Shown: piece after piece, positions 23,074-31,186 of the stretch | How positions within the stretch are numbered: position 1 is the stretch's first letter | Layout of the letters: each line of letters starts with the position of its first letter | Source: an uncultured Chromatiaceae bacterium | GTDB lineage: Bacteria; Pseudomonadota; Gammaproteobacteria; Tenderiales; Tenderiaceae | Reading direction: 5' to 3' | DNA length: 37,385 bases | Assembly (NCBI GenBank): GCA_945787785.1 | Contig: CALZIO010000024.1 | Span: 1-37,385 of the forward strand | The notes under the pieces: model-generated | Databases searched by the model: none | The model's input: only the letters and a program-made list of their open reading frames with translations | What the model was told of the DNA's origin: nothing | Position numbers and translations under genes: made by a program

Positions 23074-24435
23074 ATGCCTTTTATTCCACATACCGAACAA
23101 GATGTGAAAGAGATGCTCGATGCCATTGGCGCGAACAGCATCGAAGACTTGTTTGATGAAATTCCTGCCGATTTGCGTGTCAAAGGTCTGGAGAAAGTAC
23201 CTACCGGCCTGAACGAGATGGCTGTTTCGCGTTTAATGCGTCAACACGCTGCTGGTGATGCACAAGGGCTGAATTTTATCGGTGCCGGTGCTTACGAGCA
23301 CCACATCCCGGCAGCGGTGTGGGACATCGCCACCCGTGGCGAATTCTACAGCGCCTACACGCCTTATCAGGCCGAGGCCAGTCAGGGCACTTTGCAGGTG
23401 TTGTATGAATACCAGACCATGATGGCCAGTCTGAACGGTCTGGATGTCTCCAATGCTTCCTTGTATGACGGTGCTTCAGCGCTGGCCGAGGCGGTGTTAA
23501 TGGCGGTGCGCGGCCATCGTAAATCAAAGTCGAAACGTATCCTGATGCCGAGTACGGTGCACCCCGCCTATCGCGCAGTCGTGACGAGTATTGTCAAGAA
23601 TCAGGGCATCACCATCGAGGAGTTACCCTATTGCAGTGAGGCGGGTAAGACGCTGGTCGAGTCGCTGAAGCATTTCGAGGGTGAAGACATTGCTGCGCTG
23701 GTGATTCCCCAGCCCAACTTTTTCGGCGTGATGGAAGATGTGGATGGTCTTGCCGATTGGGCTGCGAACAATAATGCCTTCAGCATTGCCGTGGTTAATC
23801 CAACCTCATTAGCCTTGCTCAAGCCGCCGGGTGCATGGGGTGAGAAGGGTGTCGATATTGCCTGTGGTGAAGGTCAGCCCTTGGGAATACCGCTTTCCAG
23901 TGGTGGCCCCTATTTTGGATTCATGTGCTGCAAGCAGGCTCATGCCCGGCAGCTGCCAGGACGCATCATTGGCCGTACGGTTGATCTTGATGGTAAGCCT
24001 GGTTTTGCCTTGACCTTGCAGGCACGTGAACAACACATTCGTCGATCTAAAGCGACGTCGAATATTTGTACTAATCAGGGTTTGATGGTGACCGCTGCGA
24101 CAATCTATATGGCTTTGTTGGGCGCTGAAGGTCTGGAGCGTGTTGGGTCACAAAGTATCAGTAACACTCAAGCCCTGGCGAATAAGTTATGCGCTATCAA
24201 TGGCGTTGAACGTGTCTTCAGCGGTGCCAGTTTTCAGGATGTAGTGTTGCGTCTGCCTATGCCGGTCAATCAGGTGCTGGAAGCGCTGACTGAAAAGGGA
24301 CTTTATGGCGGTTATGCATTGGGTAAGGATTATCCTGAACTGAATGACTGTATTTCGGTTTGTGCAACGGAAACCAAGACCGAGGCTGATCTGGATGTTT
24401 ACGCCGAGGCTTTGGCTCAAGTACTGGAGGTGTAA
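23074..24435 (+). CDS. gcvPA: glycine dehydrogenase (decarboxylating) subunit 1
   Basis: A 453-residue N-terminal half of the P protein, which is split into two chains. Signatures are [82 protein letters not shown] and [27 protein letters not shown]. It lacks the PLP lysine, which is in GcvPB. The two subunits decarboxylate glycine and load GcvH. Unusually, a peroxiredoxin gene separates it from gcvPB; that gene starts two bases after this stop codon. Confidence 0.97.
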   Translation: MPFIPHTEQDVKEMLDAIGANSIEDLFDEIPADLRVKGLEKVPTGLNEMAVSRLMRQHAAGDAQGLNFIGAGAYEHHIPAAVWDIATRGEFYSAYTPYQAEASQGTLQVLYEYQTMMASLNGLDVSNASLYDGASALAEAVLMAVRGHRKSKSKRILMPSTVHPAYRAVVTSIVKNQGITIEELPYCSEAGKTLVESLKHFEGEDIAALVIPQPNFFGVMEDVDGLADWAANNNAFSIAVVNPTSLALLKPPGAWGEKGVDIACGEGQPLGIPLSSGGPYFGFMCCKQAHARQLPGRIIGRTVDLDGKPGFALTLQAREQHIRRSKATSNICTNQGLMVTAATIYMALLGAEGLERVGSQSISNTQALANKLCAINGVERVFSGASFQDVVLRLPMPVNQVLEALTEKGLYGGYALGKDYPELNDCISVCATETKTEADLDVYAEALAQVLEV

Positions 24436-24437
24436 AC

Positions 24438-24941
24438 ATGACAGCTATTTCTCTTGGTGGACAAGCTATCAACACTATCGGTGAACTACCTGCTATTGGC
24501 AGTACGGCACCGGATTTCAAACTGGTTGATGCCGATTTGAAGGACAAAACGCTGGCAGATTATGCTGGAAAAAAAGTGCTGCTCAATATTGTGCCCAGTC
24601 TCGATACCGGGGTGTGCGCCAAATCCACCAAAAAGTTTAATGAGTTAGCCGCCGGGCGGGATGATGTGGTGATGCTGATGATTTCTTCAGACCTGCCGTT
24701 CGCGCAGAAGCGTTTCTGTGGCATAGAAAAACTGAAAAATGTGGTACCACTTTCGCTGATGCGGTCACGCAAATTTGCCAAGACCTATGGCGTGTTGTTG
24801 ATCGATGGTCCATTGGCCGGAATCACTGCCCGTGCCGTGGTAATTATTGATGAGCAGGGCAAGGTGATCCACAGTGAACTAGTGCAGGATGTCGCCGATG
24901 AGCCAAATTACGACGCTGCCATGGCAGCCCTGACAAACTAA
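24438..24941 (+). CDS. tpx: thiol peroxidase Tpx (atypical 2-Cys peroxiredoxin)
   Basis: A 167-residue cytoplasmic peroxiredoxin of Tpx length. The peroxidatic Cys60 lies in SLDTGVCAKSTKKFNELA, and the resolving Cys94 in QKRFCGIEKLKNVVPLS, giving the Tpx C60-C94 disulfide pair. The N-terminus has GSTAPDFKLVDADLKDKTLADYAGKKVLLNIVPS. It reduces lipid and alkyl hydroperoxides with thioredoxin. It lies inside the gcv operon, two bases after gcvPA and 28 before gcvPB, so it should be made under glycine-riboswitch control. Confidence 0.95.
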   Translation: MTAISLGGQAINTIGELPAIGSTAPDFKLVDADLKDKTLADYAGKKVLLNIVPSLDTGVCAKSTKKFNELAAGRDDVVMLMISSDLPFAQKRFCGIEKLKNVVPLSLMRSRKFAKTYGVLLIDGPLAGITARAVVIIDEQGKVIHSELVQDVADEPNYDAAMAALTN

Positions 24942-24969
24942 ATAATATTTATTAAAGACGTAAAAGCTT

Positions 24970-26427
24970 ATGTTGATTTTTGAACAATCCCGCAGTGGCC
25001 GCGTGGCGGCCGGACAAGTGCCTGGCAAAAGTGAGGTGAGTGGCATTCCGGCAGAATTGCAGCGCAAGTCACGTCCGACTTTGCCTGAAGTGTCTGAAAT
25101 GCAGGTGGTGCGTCACTACACCCGTTTGTCGCAGCAGAATTTTTCCATTGATACCCAGTTCTATCCGCTGGGGTCGTGCACCATGAAATACAATCCACGC
25201 ATCTGTAACACCCTGGCCTTGTTACCGGGTCTGGCGGGCCGTCACCCGTATGCGCCGGATTCTTCCGGTCAAGGCTTGCTGGCCTGTATGTATGATTTGC
25301 AAGAGATTCTGAAAGAGGTCACCGGTATGCGGAGTGTGTCATTATCACCCGCCGCAGGTGCTCAAGGTGAGTTTGCCGGAGTTGCCATGATTCGTGCCTA
25401 TCACGAAAGTCGGGGTGACGGGGGGCGCTCAGAAATCATCGTGCCCGATGCAGCACATGGCACCAACCCAGCCACGGCGGTGATGTGCGGTTATAAGGTC
25501 AAAGAGATCCCGACCAAGGACGATGGTGATATCGATATCGAAGCGCTCAAGGCTGCCGTTGGTCCGCAAACAGCGGGCATCATGCTGACCAATCCTTCCA
25601 CCGTTGGTGTGTTTGAACGCAAGATTCAGGAGATTTCCCAAATCGTGCACGAAGCCGGTGGTCTGCTCTATTACGATGGCGCCAATCTCAATGCCATCCT
25701 TGGTAAGGTGCGCCCAGGTGACATGGGCTTTGATGTGATTCACATGAACCTGCACAAAACCTTTTCCACGCCGCATGGTGGTGGTGGTCCAGGCGCCGGC
25801 CCTGTTGGTGTCAGCGAACGCTTGTTGCCTTTCCTGCCGATTCCGATGGTAGCTAAAGAAGGTGATCACTTCCGCTGGTTGACCGAGAAGGATTGCCCGC
25901 AAACGATCGGCCGCCTGTCCGCCTATTCCGGTAACATTGGTGTGTTATTACGTGCCTATGTTTATGCCAGACTGTTGGGGCGTGAAGGCATGGAGCGGGT
26001 GGCCGAGTATGCCACGCTGAATGCAAACTATATGATGGTGCAGCTGAAAAAGGCCGGTTTCGATATTGCCTATCCTGAGCGGCGTGCGACGCATGAGTTT
26101 ATTCTTACGCTTAAACGTCAAGCCAAGGAGCAGAATGCCACGGCCATGGATTTTGCCAAGCGTTTGCTTGATTACGGTTTTCACGCGCCGACCACCTATT
26201 TTCCATTACTGGTGCCGGAATGCTTTTTAATCGAGCCGACAGAAACCGAGGCTAAATCTGAATTGGACGGGTTTATTGAGGCGATGACAAAAATCAAGCA
26301 TGAGGCCGAGCAGGATGTGGATCAGCTCAAGGGGGCGCCATACAGCCTTCCTTCACGTCGTTTGGATGATGTGCGCGCCGCGCGCGAACTCGATCTGACT
26401 TGGAAGGAAATCGAGGAAAATGCCTAA
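24970..26427 (+). CDS. gcvPB: glycine dehydrogenase (decarboxylating) subunit 2
   Basis: A 485-residue C-terminal half of the P protein. It carries the PLP-binding lysine in [25 protein letters not shown]. Other signatures are [74 protein letters not shown] and [22 protein letters not shown]. It forms the heterotetrameric decarboxylase with GcvPA. The last eight bases overlap dgkA, so lipid-kinase translation is coupled to the end of the glycine cleavage genes. Confidence 0.97.
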   Translation: MLIFEQSRSGRVAAGQVPGKSEVSGIPAELQRKSRPTLPEVSEMQVVRHYTRLSQQNFSIDTQFYPLGSCTMKYNPRICNTLALLPGLAGRHPYAPDSSGQGLLACMYDLQEILKEVTGMRSVSLSPAAGAQGEFAGVAMIRAYHESRGDGGRSEIIVPDAAHGTNPATAVMCGYKVKEIPTKDDGDIDIEALKAAVGPQTAGIMLTNPSTVGVFERKIQEISQIVHEAGGLLYYDGANLNAILGKVRPGDMGFDVIHMNLHKTFSTPHGGGGPGAGPVGVSERLLPFLPIPMVAKEGDHFRWLTEKDCPQTIGRLSAYSGNIGVLLRAYVYARLLGREGMERVAEYATLNANYMMVQLKKAGFDIAYPERRATHEFILTLKRQAKEQNATAMDFAKRLLDYGFHAPTTYFPLLVPECFLIEPTETEAKSELDGFIEAMTKIKHEAEQDVDQLKGAPYSLPSRRLDDVRAARELDLTWKEIEENA

Positions 26428-26782
26428 ACCGGGTAAGACCGGAATTGCACGAATCGTTGATGCTGCGGGTTATTCCTGGAAAGGCTTTCGCGCTGCCTTT
26501 AAACATGAGGCCGCTTTTCGGCAAGAGTTGGCCCTGCTATTCATTCTAAGCCCGGTTGCTTTATGGTTAGGGGATAGTGGCATTGAATATGCGCTGCTTA
26601 TCGGCAGTATGCTGTTGGTATTGATGGTCGAACTGCTAAACTCTGCAGTGGAGACGGTAGTGGACCGCATCAGTAATGAACACCATCAACTGGCCGGGCG
26701 GGCAAAAGATATCGGCTCAGCGGCGGTGTTTGTTGCGTTGGCCAATGTGGTAATCATCTGGTTGTTTATTTTATTAGGATAA
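26420..26782 (+). CDS. dgkA: diacylglycerol kinase DgkA
   Basis: A 120-residue small integral membrane kinase. An N-terminal amphipathic region ([23 protein letters not shown]) precedes three hydrophobic helices, with the catalytic motif [15 protein letters not shown] and [18 protein letters not shown]. It phosphorylates diacylglycerol released by envelope glycan synthesis, recycling it to phosphatidate. It starts within gcvPB (eight-base overlap) and precedes the PfkB kinase by 15 bases. Confidence 0.95.
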   Translation: MPKPGKTGIARIVDAAGYSWKGFRAAFKHEAAFRQELALLFILSPVALWLGDSGIEYALLIGSMLLVLMVELLNSAVETVVDRISNEHHQLAGRAKDIGSAAVFVALANVVIIWLFILLG

Positions 26783-26797
26783 GGGAAGGGAATAGCT

Positions 26798-27730
26798 ATG
26801 TCTGCACTGATTTGTGGTTCGTTTGCTTATGACAACATCATGGTTTTCCATGATCGTTTTAAGAATCACATCCTGCCGGATAAGGTGCACATGCTGAATG
26901 TCTCGTTCCTGGTGCCGGACATGCGGCGTGAATTCGGTGGTTGTGCCGGAAATATTGCCTATAACCTGAAACTGCTTGGTGGTGAGCCATTGCCCATGGC
27001 AACTGTGGGCACGGATTTCTTGCCCTATGCGGAGTGGATGGAAGAGTGTGGTATTCCACGTACTCATGTGAAAGAAATTGAGGGCACTTATACCGGCCAG
27101 GCATTTATCACCACCGATATGGATGACAATCAGATCACCGCTTTTCATCCTGGCGCAATGGGTTTATCACATGAAAATCAGGTTGGTGATGCCAAGGGGG
27201 TGAAGCTGGGTATCGTTTCCCCCGATGGTCGTGACGGCATGATTGAGCACGCACAGCAGTTTGCTGAACTGGATATCCCTTTCATATTTGATCCTGGTCA
27301 GGGTATGCCGATGTTTGATGGTAAGGATCTGATGAAGTTTGTTGAGCAAGCCAACTGGGTGACGGTCAACGATTATGAAATGCAGTTGCTGCAGGACCGA
27401 ACCGGCAAGTCACCCCATGAGCTGGCAGAACTCGTAGAGGCCTTGATTGTAACGCTGGGCGCCCAGGGTTCCCATATCTATACCAAAGATCATCGCATTG
27501 ATATTCCCAGCGCAACAACCGAGCAGTTGGCTGATCCAACCGGTTGTGGTGATGCCTATCGCGCCGGTTTGCTCTACGGCTTAATGCATGACATGGACTG
27601 GGAAACCACGGGCCGTGTTGCTTCGTTAATGGGAGCAATCAAGATTGAACATCATGGCACCCAAAATCATACATTTGAGCGCCAGGCCTTTGATGATACG
27701 TTTAACGAAATGTTTGGTTATTACCTGTAG
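26798..27730 (+). CDS. PfkB-family carbohydrate kinase (adenosine kinase-like)
   Basis: A 310-residue ribokinase-fold enzyme. The N-terminal MSALICGSFAYDNIMVFHDRFKNHILPDKVHML is followed by FGGCAGNIAYNLKLLGGEPLPMATVGTD, and the C-terminal PfkB signature is DPTGCGDAYRAGLLYGL, where GCGDA replaces the common GAGDA. The catalytic Asp is retained. Proteins with this N-terminus are often annotated as adenosine kinase. Substrate is not determined by what I can see. It is probably the last gene of the gcv transcript and converges on the hybrid kinase after 13 bases. Confidence 0.85.
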   Translation: MSALICGSFAYDNIMVFHDRFKNHILPDKVHMLNVSFLVPDMRREFGGCAGNIAYNLKLLGGEPLPMATVGTDFLPYAEWMEECGIPRTHVKEIEGTYTGQAFITTDMDDNQITAFHPGAMGLSHENQVGDAKGVKLGIVSPDGRDGMIEHAQQFAELDIPFIFDPGQGMPMFDGKDLMKFVEQANWVTVNDYEMQLLQDRTGKSPHELAELVEALIVTLGAQGSHIYTKDHRIDIPSATTEQLADPTGCGDAYRAGLLYGLMHDMDWETTGRVASLMGAIKIEHHGTQNHTFERQAFDDTFNEMFGYYL

Positions 27731-27743
27731 CCTGCTAAGGCAC

Positions 27744-29693
27744 TTAGTCCGTTTGCGTTTGCTTGGTGCGGGTTCCGAATTGCAAACAGTGATGTATCGC
27801 GTCAATTAGCTGTTCTGAACTAAAGGGTTTTTGTAATTGGCCTCGAATACCAAGTTCTGCAAGTGTATCTTGTTTGTATACTTGTGCGTTTGTTGAGCAG
27901 AGTATGATTGGTGTCTCAGGACGTAGTTGAAGCGCTTGTTTTGAAAACTCGATGCCTGAAAGAGAAGGCATGGACTCATCAATAACAACGCAGTCGAATT
28001 TATCCGGAGTAGCTTTAAATCTTTTCAAGGCTTCGTGGGTGTCAGAAAAAACGGTTGTTTTGAATCCTTTGGTTTGCAGTAACTCACTCTGAAGATTGGC
28101 GATAGTCTCTTCATCTTCAATGATAAGAATGTTGGCACTTTGTTTAGCTAATGATGATTTGGCTGTTTTCTGTTCCGAGTAGGCAGGTAATAACAGGCGC
28201 ATGGTTGTGCCGTAATCTACGATTGAGTCGATAAGAATATGTCCCCGATGTTCATGTATGATTCCATGAGCCGTTGCCAATCCCATACCGCTGTTTTTAC
28301 GATTGTCCTTTGTGCTAAAGAATGGCTCGAACATATGGTCAATGTTAAATGGCTCTATACCGTGGCCATCATCTGCAACTGCAATTTCAATAAAGTCTCC
28401 CTCAAACATCTCATGGCATGAATTACATTTAGCTTGAAGGTCGGTGATATGGCTAATATTGATGGTGATATTTCCATGGCCCTGTTCCAGCGCATCCCGC
28501 GCATTGATACAAGCATTGAGGACGGTTTGATGCAGTTGCGAAGGATCGATTAGTACTTTTGGAATATCTGCTTCGGCATTAATTGCCAGCTCAATGGTGT
28601 TGGGTAAGGAAGCCTGGATCATTTTGGCCAGCTCTTTCACTAGTGGGGCCGGGCTAATAGCGGTGTCTCCACTAGGCGTGCTGCGGGCAAAGGCAAGCAT
28701 TTGAGTGATGAGATCGCGAGCTTTTTCGCCTTCATTGATGACTTCATTGATATAACGAATTAGCTCATCATCACCTAATTTAGTTAATCCGTCTAAGGTT
28801 AGATCGGCGTAGCCGAGAATGCTGGCAAGAATATTATTAAAGTCGTGCGCGATACCGCTGGTTAACCGGCCTAATGCCTCCATTTTTTGGGCTCTTCTTA
28901 TCTGTTCATAGAACTTGGCTTTCTCCTCTTTTGCAAGCCGTTTTTCTGTGATGTCTTCACCAGAGCTGATAGTGCCGCAGACGTTGCCAGCAGGATCATG
29001 TTGTATGGTGTTGCGCCAAAGTATCAGGCGTTCTTCACCCGTTGATGTAAGCACAGGATTTTCATATTGCTCTGCAATTTCGATTTCACCCTTCATTAGG
29101 CGCTGAAAAACCTGGAATACTGGTTGACGTTGATCTGCCGGTAGACACATTTCAAACCAGTTTTTATTCAATAGTTGATCTGCGGTATAGCCAAGAACAT
29201 CACATGTTTTTCGATTAAGAAGCGTGATTTTCCCAGATGCATCCAGAACAACCATCATAAACTGAGCGACATCAAGATAGTGTTGGGCAAGATCACGTTC
29301 CTTACGAATTTTTTCTTGCAGTGCCAACTGTTCAGTAATATCTGAGATGATGGAAACAAAGCCAACTAACTCGCCTTGTTGGTTACGTGTATACGTCCAG
29401 TCAACTTGTGTGGAGATATAGCTACCATCTTTACGGCGAGTTTTTGTAATGTAGGGCGTTGGCTTGGGTTGTTCGACAATTAAATAGGCCAAATACGCCT
29501 TTAGCTCATTTATTTCTTCAGTGTCATGGAGCAAATCAAAGATTGTTTTGCCGAATAGTTCGCCAGGTTCGTAACCAAGCATTTTGTGGTGACTTGAATT
29601 GCTGTAAGTAATAAGGCCATTCAGGTCATTTTTCTGCACGCCATGTGGGATTACTGAGAGTAATGAGTTGAGACGCTGCTCCTTTGGAGTCAT
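27744..29693 (-). CDS. hybrid sensor kinase, PAS-PAS-HisKA-HATPase-REC
   Basis: A 649-residue soluble protein with no membrane segment. PAS domain 1 is at ~5-120 (SVIPHGVQKNDLNGLITYSN, ending SIISDITEQ). PAS 2 is at ~135-250 (VAQFMMVVLDASGKITLLNRKT, ending SSGEDITE). The phospho-acceptor is His283 in LTSGIAHDFNNILASILGYADL. The HATPase has VADDGHGIEPFNIDHMFEPFFSTK and GMGLATAHGIIHEHRGHI. A C-terminal receiver follows (LIIEDEETIANLQ, phospho-acceptor Asp in CVVIDESMPSLSG). The ATG has a strong GGAGGA site. No partner regulator is adjacent, so this is an orphan, and its signal is unknown; cytoplasmic redox or small-ligand sensing is possible. Confidence 0.92.
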   Translation of the reverse strand: MTPKEQRLNSLLSVIPHGVQKNDLNGLITYSNSSHHKMLGYEPGELFGKTIFDLLHDTEEINELKAYLAYLIVEQPKPTPYITKTRRKDGSYISTQVDWTYTRNQQGELVGFVSIISDITEQLALQEKIRKERDLAQHYLDVAQFMMVVLDASGKITLLNRKTCDVLGYTADQLLNKNWFEMCLPADQRQPVFQVFQRLMKGEIEIAEQYENPVLTSTGEERLILWRNTIQHDPAGNVCGTISSGEDITEKRLAKEEKAKFYEQIRRAQKMEALGRLTSGIAHDFNNILASILGYADLTLDGLTKLGDDELIRYINEVINEGEKARDLITQMLAFARSTPSGDTAISPAPLVKELAKMIQASLPNTIELAINAEADIPKVLIDPSQLHQTVLNACINARDALEQGHGNITINISHITDLQAKCNSCHEMFEGDFIEIAVADDGHGIEPFNIDHMFEPFFSTKDNRKNSGMGLATAHGIIHEHRGHILIDSIVDYGTTMRLLLPAYSEQKTAKSSLAKQSANILIIEDEETIANLQSELLQTKGFKTTVFSDTHEALKRFKATPDKFDCVVIDESMPSLSGIEFSKQALQLRPETPIILCSTNAQVYKQDTLAELGIRGQLQKPFSSEQLIDAIHHCLQFGTRTKQTQTD

Positions 29694-29855
29694 GTTTTAG
29701 ATCCTCCATGAATATCAATTCATGACCGCTGACGAGGGATTCTGCTAATTATAGATTACTTGTCGTGCAGGCAGGGCGCTATGTTGTTGCTGATAATAGA
29801 CAGGCTCGAGATTCATTCAGATTAGCGCATTTCAATACTGCCTGTCGAAAAACAA

Positions 29856-30482
29856 TCAGGCAGTTTGCTCAAGTTGAGGGGGTTCAATAAAAAGCGCTGA
29901 GTGGGTACGGTTACGGCGCTGTTCCAGCAATTCAACATAGATGCCTAGTTCAGGCGTTGGCGTTAAGCGTAATCTCAGGCTGGCGGTGCTTGGTTGTTCA
30001 ATGGCCCATTCGGGGCGGAATATCAGACCGCAGGAGTTGCCCGCCAAAGCCGCGCCACGCAGATCCTGCATAGCGTAATGATCGGCATGGTTGACCCAGC
30101 TGAGTACCGCTGCACAGGTGCCCGCACGCAGGGCATGTTCGACCGCCCATAGGCCATTGCTGGTGGCATGCGGATGAATCATGAGCAGGTGGGATAAATC
30201 GATGCCTTCTGCGCTAAGCTGCGCAGCACTCGGCGCATTCGGAGGGGCTATCATGGCCAGCCAGCGTTTGGCCTGGCTGAGCCTGGCCAGGGCAGGCCAG
30301 ATCAGTGGCAGGGCAAACTGATTGTCATCAGGACAGAAAATTTCGGTGATAGAACCCACTGGCCAACCACCCTGGGGCAGCATCACATCCAATGCGGCAT
30401 ATCCTGTGCTGATGGCTTGTCGGTTTGTTTGCTTGGCGCTGTCCGGTTGAGTGAAATCCAGGCTTAGATTCACAGGCTTCAT
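29856..30482 (-). CDS. ImuA-like (SulA/RecA-like) SOS-associated protein
   Basis: 208 residues of the ImuA family, a degenerate RecA-like fold: [81 protein letters not shown] (abridged description), with [21 protein letters not shown] and [11 protein letters not shown]. No Walker A P-loop is visible. ImuA normally works with ImuB and DnaE2 in error-prone synthesis, or the family can resemble SulA division inhibitors. It overlaps lexA by four bases and so is under LexA. Neither imuB nor dnaE2 follows. A hairpin spanning its stop codon (29837-29864) may end the transcript. Confidence 0.75.
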   Translation of the reverse strand: MKPVNLSLDFTQPDSAKQTNRQAISTGYAALDVMLPQGGWPVGSITEIFCPDDNQFALPLIWPALARLSQAKRWLAMIAPPNAPSAAQLSAEGIDLSHLLMIHPHATSNGLWAVEHALRAGTCAAVLSWVNHADHYAMQDLRGAALAGNSCGLIFRPEWAIEQPSTASLRLRLTPTPELGIYVELLEQRRNRTHSALFIEPPQLEQTA

Positions 30483-31081
30483 AGTTCAGCTCCTTGGCGA
30501 ATAACTCCCACGGCGATACCTTCAATGGCAAGCTCTTGTTGGCGCAAATCAACCCGGATTGGTTCATAGTCGGGATTTTCTGCGATCAAGGTGACAATAT
30601 TGCCGCGCTGTTTGAAGCGTTTAACGGTGACGTCGTCATCCAGGCGTGCGACTACAATCTGGCCATTATGCGCGGTTGGATTATGATGAACTGCCAGCAG
30701 GTCACCATCGAGGATACCCACATCGCGCATACTCATGCCGCTGACACGCAGTAGGTAATCAGCTTGGGGATGAAACAGTTGCGGATCGATCTTGAGGTGG
30801 TCTTCGATATGTTCTTGTGCCAGGATAGGTTCGCCCGCAGCAACTCGGCCAATCAGGGGCAGGCCCTCTTTTTCGAGCAGTCGTATGCCGCGTGAGGCGC
30901 CCGACATGAGCTCTATCACTCCCTTGCGTGCCAGGGCCTTGAGGTGGTCTTCAGCGGCATTGGCCGAGCGAAAGCCAAGTGTTTCTGCAATCTCAGCCCG
31001 TGTTGGTGGCATGCCTGTTTCGGAAATACATTCACGAATCAGCTGTAAGATTTCTGTTTGCCGGGCGGTGAGTTTTTCCAT
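30479..31081 (-). CDS. lexA: SOS repressor LexA
   Basis: A 200-residue protein of typical length. The winged-helix domain ([50 protein letters not shown]) is followed by the cleavage site Ala82-Gly83 ([18 protein letters not shown]) and the S24 peptidase dyad, Ser117 ([22 protein letters not shown]) and Lys154 ([11 protein letters not shown]). RecA-stimulated self-cleavage relieves repression of the SOS genes. Two LexA boxes in its own promoter indicate autoregulation. It is translationally coupled to the ImuA-like gene. Confidence 0.97.
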   Translation of the reverse strand: MEKLTARQTEILQLIRECISETGMPPTRAEIAETLGFRSANAAEDHLKALARKGVIELMSGASRGIRLLEKEGLPLIGRVAAGEPILAQEHIEDHLKIDPQLFHPQADYLLRVSGMSMRDVGILDGDLLAVHHNPTAHNGQIVVARLDDDVTVKRFKQRGNIVTLIAENPDYEPIRVDLRQQELAIEGIAVGVIRQGAEL

Positions 31082-31092
31082 GTTATGCGGTC

Positions 31093-31108
31093 CTGATTAT
31101 CCATACAG
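31093..31108. promoter_or_regulatory. LexA box 2 (one mismatch)
   Basis: CTGA-TTATCCAT-ACAG has one mismatch to the CTGT-N8-ACAG core. It lies exactly 20 bases from box 1, or two helical turns, so two LexA dimers could bind the same face of the DNA, as in E. coli lexA. Confidence 0.7.
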
Positions 31109-31112
31109 TTAT

Positions 31113-31128
31113 CTGTAAGTATACACAG
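31113..31128. promoter_or_regulatory. LexA box 1 (perfect core)
   Basis: CTGT-AAGTATAC-ACAG, an exact match to CTGT-N8-ACAG, 32 bases upstream of the lexA start codon (start at 31081). It fits autorepression of the lexA-imuA operon. Confidence 0.92.
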
Positions 31129-31145
31129 TGTTTCCGCATGTGCAA

Positions 31146-31168
31146 CCCCTATGACTGTCGTCATGGGG
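31146..31168 (-). terminator. possible terminator hairpin after the cNMP/rhodanese gene
   Basis: On the minus strand CCCC-ATGAC, a GACA loop, and GTCAT-A-GGGG, a nine-pair stem with one bulged base, lie 19 bases beyond the stop codon of the large gene. No long U run follows, so termination by this hairpin alone is uncertain. Confidence 0.4.
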
Positions 31169-31186
31169 CTTGGTTTTGGTCTGATG

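Noticed and set aside
29837-29864. Hairpin ACTGCCTG/CAGGCAGT at the end of the imuA-like gene
   Set aside because: It includes the stop codon and lacks a U run, so I mention it in the gene entry but do not call it a terminator.
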